64,000 bases of DNA, taken from assembly GCF_017873815.1 (NCBI RefSeq), contig NZ_JAGGKQ010000011.1, positions 20,204 to 84,203 of the forward strand, written 5' to 3'. Made by a program: the position numbers and the translations under genes. Positions within the stretch are counted from its first letter, which is position 1. Every line of letters starts with the position of its first letter. The notes beneath the pieces are model-generated. The model did not search any database. It was not told the DNA's origin and was given only the letters and a program-made list of their open reading frames with translations. This stretch comes from Halorubrum alkaliphilum. Lineage in GTDB: Archaea; Halobacteriota; Halobacteria; Halobacteriales; Haloferacaceae. Shown here piece by piece: positions 18,738 through 25,471 of this stretch.

Positions 18738-19801
18738 TCGACGCGCTTCGCGGGGCGGCGGCGCTGCTCGTTTCCAAGCTCGTCCACTTCGTGACGGCTC
18801 CCAAGCGGTTCGTCGTCATGATCCAGCGGGCCGTCCACGACGTACGGACCGGTGAACGGACCGTATTCGACGTTGGAAAGAGCGTCTTCATGACGACACT
18901 CGGCGTTACGATGCTGCTCGTGCTGTTGTTCCCGTTGTACTGGATCACGGCGGCGTCGTTCGCGGAGGGCACCCGGCTGTTCAACACTGGGGGTATTTTC
19001 CCCGACCCGGCGACGTACAACCTCGACGCCTACCGGTGGGTTATCTTCGAGTCCGACTTCTTCTTTGTCGACGGCGACTGGGGATACCCACAGCTTCTCA
19101 TCGGCGGTGGCGGGCTGGTCCCGCTCAGTATCGACTGGATCGGTACCGACACCGGCCCCGGCGCGCTGTTTAACAGCCTCTATCTCGTGTCGGTGACCAT
19201 CGTCGCCGGCTTCGCGATGATCGTTCCGGGAGCGTACGCGTTCTCGCGCCGGAGCTTCATCGCGCGTAAGCGAATCCTCTACGGATACGTGCTGTTCACG
19301 CAGATCGGTGCCGGACTGTCGATCGCAACGCTTGTCGCGCTCTACTCGCTGTTTAGCGCGTACGGAGTGACGAACAACCTGTTCATTCTTGGACTGTTCT
19401 ACGCTGCCGGCGCGATCCCGTTCAACACCTGGCTGTTGAAGACGTACATGGACAACATCCCCGTCTCCTACGAGGAGGCGGCGATGGTCGACGGCGCGAG
19501 CTTCCTCCAGACGATCCGGGAGATCATCATCCCGCTGACGAAGCCGGGATTGGCAGTCATCCTCATCTTCGTCTGGCTCGCCGGCTGGAACGAGTTCATC
19601 ATCGCGCAAACACTGCTCAGCCCCGAGAACTATCCGCTCTCGGTCGAGCTGTACAACCTCGCGACAGAGGGTCGGTTCCAGACCCCGTGGACGCGCTTCG
19701 CGGCGTTCGCGAACCTGTTTGCGCTCCCGGTCGCGATTGTCTACTTCATGGCCCAGCGGTCGGTCGAAAGCGGCCTGTCTTTCGGCGGGATGGAAGGGTA
19801 A
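18734..19801 (+). CDS. Sugar ABC transporter permease, MalG-like
   Basis: 355 aa from the ATG at 18734, which overlaps the stop of the previous permease; the frame opens ten codons earlier. It has a long cytoplasmic N terminus (about 1-55), then six membrane spans. The loop near 85-150 is extracytoplasmic and larger than in E. coli MalG. The EAA motif reads EEAAMVDGASFLQTIREIIIP. The C terminus SVESGLSFGGMEG matches MalG family endings. It completes the importer with the binding protein, the other permease and the divergent ATPase. A T-run (GTTTTTA, about 19823) just past the stop may be part of a terminator. Confidence 0.92.
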   Translation: MIDALRGAAALLVSKLVHFVTAPKRFVVMIQRAVHDVRTGERTVFDVGKSVFMTTLGVTMLLVLLFPLYWITAASFAEGTRLFNTGGIFPDPATYNLDAYRWVIFESDFFFVDGDWGYPQLLIGGGGLVPLSIDWIGTDTGPGALFNSLYLVSVTIVAGFAMIVPGAYAFSRRSFIARKRILYGYVLFTQIGAGLSIATLVALYSLFSAYGVTNNLFILGLFYAAGAIPFNTWLLKTYMDNIPVSYEEAAMVDGASFLQTIREIIIPLTKPGLAVILIFVWLAGWNEFIIAQTLLSPENYPLSVELYNLATEGRFQTPWTRFAAFANLFALPVAIVYFMAQRSVESGLSFGGMEG

Positions 19802-20039
19802 CACAACACCCTCCCGGCAGCCGTTTTTATAACCGATCCGCGGCGATCCACACCGGGTGAGGCGCTCGGATCCGTTCCCGGTTAGTACCGAGGCGAGCGT
19901 GAGCGACGGCGGGAGTAAGTCTCGCAATACGGTTTGGTAGTTGTTTATAAGTGGGTTAGTGGTGTTGCTGGCGGCGATTTATATATGGGTGGTGCTGTGG
20001 TGACCGCTTCCATATCTCCAGCTGTCCATTTATAAACGG
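19802..20039. other. Non-coding stretch with several TATA-like sequences
   Basis: No convincing gene. On the plus strand there are GTTTATAAG (about 19940), GATTTATATATG (about 19977) and CATTTATAAAC (about 20028). Their spacing is irregular. The last one flanks structured element A and resembles the CATTTATAAGC at its other end. Confidence 0.4.
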
Positions 20040-20049
20040 TTAGCGACGA

Positions 20050-20392
20050 ATCGTCGGTGAAGACTTCCAAAGCCCCAGCCTGCTCCGGTCGAGGGGCTCG
20101 CTGCGCGCTCAAACGGGCTCGCTATGCTCGCCCGTTTCAGTGCTTGCGTCGTCATCAGAACGCTCCGCGTTCTGATCGGCTCACGAGAGCGCCGCTCTCG
20201 TGAACGCCCGTCTTCCCGGAGCAGGCTGCCCCTTTGAGTCCCACCCCGCACCGCACAGCACCCGCACCTCACGCCTCCCCAACCTCGCCGGAACGGTGCT
20301 CGCAAGCGCCGTTCCGGGCTCCCTCGCGCCGTCGGTTCGCGCCCTTTCAAGGGCGCGAACCGGGGCGCGCCACAGCATCGTCCATTTATAAG
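20050..20392 (-). repeat. Structured intergenic element, copy A (read on minus strand)
   Basis: Read 5'-3' on the minus strand, this region has: a TATA-like CTTATAAATGGA (20381-20392 complement); a 14-bp perfect hairpin (20333-20346 with 20349-20362); block GCGCGAGGGA; a 9-bp hairpin (20309-20317 with 20288-20296); block GAGGTTGGGGAGG; block GGACTCAAAGGGGCAG (complement inside 20226-20247); hairpin CACGAGAGC-GGC-GCTCTCGTG (20182-20202); hairpin CAGAACGC-GGA-GCGTTCTG (20156-20174); block GATGACGACGCAAGCAC; further hairpins; and CAGGCTGGGGCTTTGG at the far end. The same blocks in the same order occur near 63504-63900, and the first part near 30351-30515. No plausible protein is encoded. It could be a structured RNA gene or a non-autonomous palindromic mobile element. 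Confidence 0.8.
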
Positions 20393-20530
20393 CGATCGTC
20401 GCTGTCGCTTACAGTCTGTTTAAATACGATCCTGCCACCACCGATGTGAGACACTCACTCCCGACATCGATCGTGGTTTGCTCTTCGCTCGCTTTGTTCG
20501 CGCTGCGTCTCACAGGATACGAATCCTGCG

Positions 20531-20570
20531 CGCATTTGCGGCTCACGGATTGTTCGCCGCAAAATGCGCG
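20531..20570. repeat. Hairpin abutting the 3' end of tRNA-Leu
   Basis: Arms CGCGCATTTGCGGC and GCCGCAAAATGCGCG are complementary apart from one unpaired base and enclose a 13-base loop. One arm includes the last bases of the tRNA-Leu acceptor. Just beyond it is a second small palindrome, AGGATACGAATCCT (about 20513-20526). Either may affect 3' processing or be a scar of recombination at the tRNA. Confidence 0.6.
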
Positions 20571-20649
20571 GGACCGGATTCGAACCGGCGGACCCCTACG
20601 GGATAGCGTCCTAAGCGCTACGCCTTTGGCCTGGCTCGGCAACCCGCGC
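20565..20649 (-). tRNA. tRNA-Leu (anticodon UAG)
   Basis: On the minus strand an 85-base cloverleaf can be drawn. Acceptor GCGCGGG pairs with CCCGCGC, followed by discriminator A. The anticodon stem UAGCG/CGCUA encloses the loop CUUAGGA, giving anticodon UAG. There is a long variable arm as expected for a leucine tRNA. The T arm has GGUUCGAAUCC. CCA is not encoded and there is no intron in the anticodon loop. Confidence 0.95.
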
Positions 20650-20725
20650 GCAACACACCGTACACGGAAGCGATTCAAGAACCTAACGAACCGCGGGCGG
20701 ACGAAAAAGCCCCGTGACAGGCGGG

Positions 20726-21424
20726 TTAGCAGTACTCACAGTTACAGTACTTTTCACACACTGGATTATCACAGTTCGCGCCTCGTGCGGAGCAGTGTTC
20801 GCGTCCGTGGCGGATCAATAAGACGTGAAGTGGATAGATCAGTTCGTCCGGGATCTGCTCGTCTAACACCTCGTGAGCGCGGCCATTAGAGGCCGATTCG
20901 GGAACGAGTCCAAACCGCTTCGAGACACGCTCGACGTGAGTATCGACCGCCATCGTCGGCTTTCCAAAGTGAAAATTCAACACAACGCTTGCGGTTTTCG
21001 GCCCGACGCCTTTGATATCCGTCAACCACGCTTTGGCATCGTTAGTCGCCATCGCGTCGAGAAACGCCAGCGAGTACGCGCCGCCAGTCTCCTCTCGGAT
21101 CGCGGTCAGCGCACGCTGGATACGAGCGGCTTTCTGGTCGGGGAGTCCGGCCACACGGATCGTCTCTTTTAGTTCGTCGTGATCGGCGGCCTCAATCGCC
21201 GCGAAGTCGTCGTACCGGTCGAACAGCGCCTCCGACGCCCGCCGAGTATTCTCGTCAGCGACGTTTTGTGAGAGGATCGTCGTCACCAGTTGTCGGACCC
21301 CCTCACCCGGGTCAGCGGTCGGGTCCGCGCCGTGTTCTGCCACCCGATCGACGGGATCGTATAAGAACACGAGATCATCGTGAAGCTCGCGAACGCGCGT
21401 CTCGTTCCACGTCTGCGTCGACAT
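20726..21424 (-). CDS. nth: Endonuclease III-type DNA glycosylase/AP lyase
   Basis: 232 aa from MSTQTWNETRVRELHDDL; the frame opens 21 codons upstream, but that extension is not haloarchaeal in composition. The helix-hairpin-helix is LTDIKGVGPKTASVVLNF, with Lys in GPKTA as the Schiff-base nucleophile, and the catalytic Asp is in AVDTHVERVSKRFGL. The C terminus has six cysteines, HCSARGANCDNPVCEKYCNCEYC when the fragments are joined; their spacing differs from the C-x6-C-x2-C-x5-C of E. coli Nth, but a 4Fe-4S cluster is still likely. It should remove oxidised pyrimidines in base excision repair. Confidence 0.92.
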   Translation of the reverse strand: MSTQTWNETRVRELHDDLVFLYDPVDRVAEHGADPTADPGEGVRQLVTTILSQNVADENTRRASEALFDRYDDFAAIEAADHDELKETIRVAGLPDQKAARIQRALTAIREETGGAYSLAFLDAMATNDAKAWLTDIKGVGPKTASVVLNFHFGKPTMAVDTHVERVSKRFGLVPESASNGRAHEVLDEQIPDELIYPLHVLLIRHGREHCSARGANCDNPVCEKYCNCEYC

Positions 21425-21519
21425 ACCATTACTACGTGTGAGAGCGACTTGAGGGCGGCGGCTGTGGAGCGGCGGTGCGGCGTCCACTCCACGGAGACAC
21501 AGCCACGCCGACGCCGCTA

Positions 21520-21528
21520 TTTATATAC
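21520..21528 (+). promoter_or_regulatory. TATA-like box for the TFB-like gene
   Basis: TTTATATAC-type sequence centred about 26-27 bases before the GTG at 21550, which supports a leaderless message starting with that GTG. Confidence 0.55.
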
Positions 21529-21549
21529 TGTCAGGGAATACGAAGGGGT

Positions 21550-21858
21550 GTGTATCGAGCCAGTGATCGCGTCGACAACGAGGAGTGGATCTCCCGGCTC
21601 GAAGCCGCGTGTGCGGAGCTCGGCCTCGACGATGAGGTCTGCTCGACCGCGACCGATGTGTTTCTCTCGGGCATCCCGGACGCCGACCGGTCGAAGGCCG
21701 CAACCGCCGCCGCAAGCCTCTACGCCGCCGCCCTGATTCGCGGGCAAGAGCGCTCGCAGTCCGCCGTCGCTGACGCGATGGATGTCTCTCGACTCTCCGT
21801 ACAGACGCGCTGGAAATCCCTTTTGGAGGAGGCCGGCTTCTCTCCGCCGACGTGGTAA
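21550..21858 (+). CDS. Small TFB-like protein with a single cyclin repeat
   Basis: 102 aa using the GTG at 21550, chosen because a TATA box lies 26-27 bases upstream; no ATG exists near. The sequence (EEWISRLEAACAELGLDDEV, SKAATAAASLYAAALIRGQERSQSAVADAMDVSRLSVQTRWKSLLEE in part) matches one cyclin-type repeat of transcription factor B, ending in a helix-turn-helix. The zinc ribbon, B-finger and other cyclin repeat are missing, so it cannot be a complete TFB. It might be a regulator that contacts BRE-like DNA, or a remnant kept for another role. It is divergent from nth. Confidence 0.75.
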   Translation: MYRASDRVDNEEWISRLEAACAELGLDDEVCSTATDVFLSGIPDADRSKAATAAASLYAAALIRGQERSQSAVADAMDVSRLSVQTRWKSLLEEAGFSPPTW

Positions 21859-21904
21859 TCGGCTCGGGACGCTGCCACACAGAACAGGTAACTCACCAAC
21901 AGAT

Positions 21905-21965
21905 TTATATATAATTGTAAAGTTTCCTTTACTGTAAAGCGTACTTTACGGAACGGACGCTTTAC
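21905..21965 (+). promoter_or_regulatory. TATA box and palindromic operators for the DUF2178/HTH pair
   Basis: TTATATA at about 21905-21912 is followed by two perfect palindromes: GTAAAG-tttc-CTTTAC (21917-21932) and GTAAAG-cgta-CTTTAC (21934-21949). A lone CTTTAC half-site follows at 21960-21965. The predicted transcription start falls in the middle of the paired palindromes, an ideal place for a repressor. The obvious candidate is the HTH protein encoded at the end of this operon. Confidence 0.8.
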
Positions 21966-21970
21966 ACGTC

Positions 21971-22387
21971 ATGAACGAACACGAAATCTCCGCAACGAAA
22001 CGGCTCTCCAGGCGGAAACGCTACAAGCAACTGATGTACGGTCTCCTCCTCGGGGGAATTCTCGCGCTGTGGACCGGGATGTATCTCGATCGGTTCCTCG
22101 TCGGCGTTCTTCTCTATTGGGGCGGCTTCTTCGGAATGATAGCCGTCTGGCAGCTCAGCTCTGTGACGCTGTACGACGAACGCGACACCGCCATCGAACG
22201 GAAGGCGAGCGACTACACGCTCGGCGTCTTCGCGTTCGTCTTCGTCCTCGGTGTTCCCGGTGGGATCGCCTTAGAAGCGGGTGGCATCCTCGAACTGCCC
22301 GCCGCCTTCGATGGGGCGATGTGGACGCTGTTCGCGATATACGTCGTCTTCGCCGTCGTCTACACCGTACTTCGACGGCGATCATGA
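21971..22387 (+). CDS. DUF2178-type membrane protein
   Basis: 138 aa with four predicted membrane helices (about 18-35, 40-60, 80-100, 110-130) and short loops. The segment YDERDTAIERKASDYTLG between helices 2 and 3 is the hallmark of this family (DERD..IE.KAS). The family is commonly paired with small XRE-type regulators; here the HTH gene overlaps by 4 bases. The function is unknown. Strong operators upstream suggest that expression is normally shut off by the HTH partner and opens under some signal. Confidence 0.85.
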   Translation: MNEHEISATKRLSRRKRYKQLMYGLLLGGILALWTGMYLDRFLVGVLLYWGGFFGMIAVWQLSSVTLYDERDTAIERKASDYTLGVFAFVFVLGVPGGIALEAGGILELPAAFDGAMWTLFAIYVVFAVVYTVLRRRS

Positions 22388-22596
22388 GAAACGACGTCCG
22401 TGATCGACGGGCCGAGACCGGCGAGAGCCAGGCCGACCTCGCCGCCGCGGTCGGCGTCACCAGACAGAGCATCAACGCCATCGAGCGCGGACGCTACGAC
22501 CCCTCGCTCGATCTGGCGTTCGCGCTTGCCGACCACTTCGACTGCCGAATCGAGGACCTATTCGATCCCGACGCGGAAGCCGCCGACGAGGAGTGA
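22384..22596 (+). CDS. Small XRE-family (Cro/CI-like) transcription regulator
   Basis: 70 aa from the ATG at 22384, overlapping the upstream stop (ATGA). The whole protein is one helix-turn-helix domain: ETGESQADLAAAVGVTRQSI, then NAIERGRYDPSLDLAFALADHF and a short CRIEDLFD tail. It is the YozG/ansR-like group of compact regulators that usually repress their own operon. The matching DNA is probably the GTAAAG-N4-CTTTAC palindromes upstream of the operon. Confidence 0.92.
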   Translation: MRNDVRDRRAETGESQADLAAAVGVTRQSINAIERGRYDPSLDLAFALADHFDCRIEDLFDPDAEAADEE

Positions 22597-22616
22597 GCGT
22601 CCGATCCCGGGTAGCC

Positions 22617-23255
22617 TCACTTCGGCGTCGCGACGACTCCGAGGTGGTCCTCGTGGAACCGATCGAGACGCGCGGTTTCGAGCACCTCGTAGGCGTTCCG
22701 GAGCCGGTCGAGCGACCGCTCGAACACCGCCTCCGGCTCGGCGGTGGAGTCCTCGCTTCGCGCCTTGATCGCGAGCACCAATCGGCCGTCGTCCGCGAGG
22801 AACCGTGCGTTCCGCACCGCCACGTCCGCCTGTCCGCGGGTCGCGACATCCTGAACGATCGCGTCAACGCCGGACTCGACCACGTGCGCGTACGTCGTCG
22901 GCTTCCGGGCGTCCTTCAGGAGGGGAAAGAGTCGGTCCCGGGGCTCCGCGGCCTCGACGAGGTCCCGCGCCGGACGCGGCGCAAACTCCACCGCATACGT
23001 CGGCCCGGCGAAGTCGGCGACGTGGCTCACGGTCGTCCCACTCGCTGCGCCGAGGTACAGTACGGTCTCGCCACCCGTCAATCCGGTGTCGAACCCGAGT
23101 TCAAACATTCCACCGAGCTTCGAACGCTCGGGGTCCCACGCGCGCCAGTCGCCGTCCGTGGGCTCGCCGTAGACCGGCGGGCCGCGGGTCGCGAGTCGCG
23201 TCTCGTCCTCGAACTCGTGCCGTTCGACGCCATCCGGCAGGGAGCGATCACTCAT
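22617..23255 (-). CDS. flpA: Fibrillarin-like rRNA/tRNA 2'-O-methyltransferase
   Basis: 212 aa from MSDRSLPDGVERHEFEDE. An ATG three codons further up (23264) is also possible; both overlap the 3' end of nop5. The SAM-binding core reads VLYLGAASGTTVSHVADF, followed by YAVEFAPRPARDLVEAAE and VDAIVQDVATRGQADVAVRN, standard for archaeal fibrillarin. It is the catalytic subunit of box C/D RNPs that methylate ribose at sites chosen by guide RNAs. The overlap with nop5 fits the fixed archaeal nop5-flpA operon. Confidence 0.95.
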   Translation of the reverse strand: MSDRSLPDGVERHEFEDETRLATRGPPVYGEPTDGDWRAWDPERSKLGGMFELGFDTGLTGGETVLYLGAASGTTVSHVADFAGPTYAVEFAPRPARDLVEAAEPRDRLFPLLKDARKPTTYAHVVESGVDAIVQDVATRGQADVAVRNARFLADDGRLVLAIKARSEDSTAEPEAVFERSLDRLRNAYEVLETARLDRFHEDHLGVVATPK

Positions 23256-24246
23256 CCGTGTCACCCCCGTTCGTGCCGTTCTCCGCTTCGTTGCCCTCGT
23301 CGTCTCCAGTGCTCCCGCCCTCGTCGCTTCCGTCCGACCCCGACCGCGCCCGGATCGTCGCCATCCGGGCGCGGAGGTCCGCGTGGATCGACTCCCGGCG
23401 TTCGCCGGAGTAGTGGTCGACGCGAGCCGCGAGCGTCAGCTTGCCCGCGAGCGCTCGCGCGGCCGAGCCGCGCTCCTCCGGGGGAGTTCCGCGGACGAAC
23501 TCGTGGGTGTAGATGATCCCGTGTTTCGGCGACGGCGCGTGCCCGGAGAGGTGTGCGAACAGCGCGTCCTCCGCACCGAGTACCTGAACCGTTCCGGAGG
23601 GTTTCTTCGCCAGCGACTCCAGCCCGCCGGCGAGCGCGATCAGCCGCGCCGCGAGCTCCGGACCGGCCATCTCCGTCAGGTTGGGCGCGACCGCGGGCGC
23701 GAGCCGATCGATGGTCGTCGCGAGCGCGTCCCGCTCGTCCGCGAGCCCGACAACGCGCTCGGAGAGGGCGATCGCTCGACGCTCCAGCTCGCCCGACGGT
23801 TCCCGGCCGGCGACCGCTCGCGCGCCCTCGATCCCGGGATCGACGTCGTCAAAGAGGCTTCCGGACCACTCAGCGGCGCGTTCGGACAGCTCGTTGGCGA
23901 CGCGCTCGCAGTCATCTCTCGCCCGCACGGCGTGGATCAGCTGTCGGTCGTCCGCGCGTTCCCGCTCTCTAACGCTCGCGCGGGTCGCTCCGGTCGTTGC
24001 GGCGTGGAGACGGTCGTAGTAGTCCTCCTCGTCGGCAGCGAACCCGGAGGCGACCGCGAGCCGCGGCCACTCCCGTGGCTCGTCGGCCGTTCCGTCCACG
24101 ATTCGCGCGTGGGTCGGCTGGGTGGAATCGTCGACGTCCTCCGCCGGAAGACCGGCGAACCAGCCGTCACCGGGGTCGATCGGAGCGGCGGCAGCGGGAA
24201 CGCCGGCGTCGGAAGCGCCGTCGTGTTCCGAGTTGGGATCAGTCAT
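23248..24246 (-). CDS. nop5: Nop5/Nop56/Nop58-family box C/D RNP scaffold protein
   Basis: 332 aa. The N-terminal domain is shorter and more acidic than in thermophiles. The coiled-coil region lies in about 90-200, and the Nop domain follows with LAPNLTEMAGPELAARLIALAGGL, KKPSGTVQVLGAEDALF and KHGIIYTHEFVRGTPPEERG. The C-terminal tail is Gly/Asp/Glu-rich and disordered. It bridges L7Ae-bound C/D guide RNA and fibrillarin. Its stop region overlaps the flpA start. A TATA-like CGTCTATACGAC lies about 27 bases before the ATG. Confidence 0.95.
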   Translation of the reverse strand: MTDPNSEHDGASDAGVPAAAAPIDPGDGWFAGLPAEDVDDSTQPTHARIVDGTADEPREWPRLAVASGFAADEEDYYDRLHAATTGATRASVRERERADDRQLIHAVRARDDCERVANELSERAAEWSGSLFDDVDPGIEGARAVAGREPSGELERRAIALSERVVGLADERDALATTIDRLAPAVAPNLTEMAGPELAARLIALAGGLESLAKKPSGTVQVLGAEDALFAHLSGHAPSPKHGIIYTHEFVRGTPPEERGSAARALAGKLTLAARVDHYSGERRESIHADLRARMATIRARSGSDGSDEGGSTGDDEGNEAENGTNGGDTDE

Positions 24247-24350
24247 GACCGACGCTACTCGGTCCGGTCGTATAGACGTTCCCGAAGCGTCGTCCGAAGG
24301 GAGGGAGGGAGGTGGGCGGACGAGGACCGGGGCGAGGCCGACCGACGGCG

Positions 24351-24560
24351 TCAGTCGTCGGCCGGGTCGGCTCGGACGTCCGCGAAGACGCCGCCGGCAC
24401 CCGTTTTGGCCTCGGCGAGCGTTGCGCCCGCGAGTCCGCCGACCGCACCGCCGGTGCTCGCCGCGTTCCGGCTCACGAGCCCGCCGACTGCTGCGCCGAC
24501 CGCCGCTCCGACCGCCGCGTACTTCGCTCTCGATACTGCCGTAGTGATTCTGGATCCCAT
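24351..24560 (-). CDS. Small glycine-zipper protein
   Basis: 69 aa. It starts with a basic stretch (MGSRITTAVSRAKY), then AAVGAAVGAAVGGLVSRNA, a Gly/Ala zipper with small residues every four positions. A second GGAVGGLAGATLAEAK follows, then an acidic tail. Such zippers pack as paired membrane or amphipathic helices. A TTTTTGTAATC box is centred 26 bases before the ATG, a good leaderless promoter that supports a real gene. No function can be assigned. Confidence 0.65.
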   Translation of the reverse strand: MGSRITTAVSRAKYAAVGAAVGAAVGGLVSRNAASTGGAVGGLAGATLAEAKTGAGGVFADVRADPADD

Positions 24561-24648
24561 ATCCGAGAGATATCGCCCAGATTACAAAAATCTGTCTGCC
24601 GTCGTGGTACTGCGGGAGTATCGGTGGCGGGCCGGTAGCTGGCGGCTC

Positions 24649-25431
24649 TCACTGGAGCCGTTTCGTCGTCTCGACGAGCGGGTGGCGGGCGTAGTCGACG
24701 ATCTCGATGTCGGTAATCGCTTCCAACCCCTCCTTTTCGGCCGTCTTCGCCATGCCGAGTTCGACCGTCGTCCCGGGTACGATCACGTACGCGTCCATCG
24801 ACTCGACCCCCATCTCGTGGGCGGCCATCACGCGGTGGTGGCCGTCGGCGAGGTGGAGCACGCCACCGTTGTCGATGACGACGAGCGGCTCGGCGAGTTC
24901 GCGTTCCAGCTCGTACTGCCGCCCCTCCAGCTCATCGGCGTACACCCGCGCCTGCGTCGGGATCAGGTCGTCGAGCGCGACCTCTCGGCGGCTCTCCGTG
25001 AGCTCGACGCCGTGGATCTGTTCGAGCGTCCGCATGAGCTTCCCCACCTTTCCGGGGGTCGCGCGCTCGATCTGGGATCGAACGACGTCCGTGTTGGAAA
25101 TGATCCCGACGAGGTTGTCGGCGTCGTCGACGACGGGGAGCTTCTGGATCCCGGATCGGAGAATGACCCGTGCGGCGTCGGTGACCTTCATTTCGGGATG
25201 CGCGACTATCAGGTCGGTGGACATCACGGTGAACACCGGGGCGTCCTCGTCGGCGAGCAGCAGATCGCCGGCGGACACGAACCCTTCAACGGTCCGTCCA
25301 TCGGTGACGGGGAACCCCTTGTGGCCCGTCGTTTCGACCATTCGTTCGGCGACCGACGAGACGGTGTCGTCGGGGGTTACAGTCTCGACGTCACGGGTCA
25401 TGTACTCGCCGACCGTCGGCTTTCCGGTCAT
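24649..25431 (-). CDS. CBS-pair protein fused to a ParB/Srx-like domain
   Basis: 260 aa. Two CBS repeats come first: VGEYMTRDVETVTPDDTVSS with GFVSAGDLLL (about 7-60), and VMSTDLIVAHPEMKVTDAAR with LPVVDDADNLVGIISNTDVV (about 68-122). From about 150 the protein becomes a ParB/sulfiredoxin-like domain (EVALDDLIPTQARVY, then VVIDNGGVLHLADGHHRVMA), where DGHHR is the conserved nucleotide-binding motif. CBS pairs sense adenosyl nucleotides, and the second domain may be an NTP-binding switch or nuclease-like module. A TTTTAATG box lies about 28 bases before the ATG. The target of regulation is unknown. Confidence 0.85.
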   Translation of the reverse strand: MTGKPTVGEYMTRDVETVTPDDTVSSVAERMVETTGHKGFPVTDGRTVEGFVSAGDLLLADEDAPVFTVMSTDLIVAHPEMKVTDAARVILRSGIQKLPVVDDADNLVGIISNTDVVRSQIERATPGKVGKLMRTLEQIHGVELTESRREVALDDLIPTQARVYADELEGRQYELERELAEPLVVIDNGGVLHLADGHHRVMAAHEMGVESMDAYVIVPGTTVELGMAKTAEKEGLEAITDIEIVDYARHPLVETTKRLQ

Positions 25432-25471
25432 CGGATAACGTACGAGGTCGGTCGCATTAAAATCTGGGGGG

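Noticed and set aside
15155..19801. Assigning maltose as the substrate of the sugar ABC transporter
   Set aside because: The binding protein is only family-level similar to MalE; no glycosidase or regulator is adjacent to fix the sugar.
20030..20449. Several open frames on both strands through structured element A
   Set aside because: Their products are Arg-, Ser- and Pro-rich, unlike haloarchaeal proteins, and they run through perfect hairpins; the frames arise from GC-rich palindromes.
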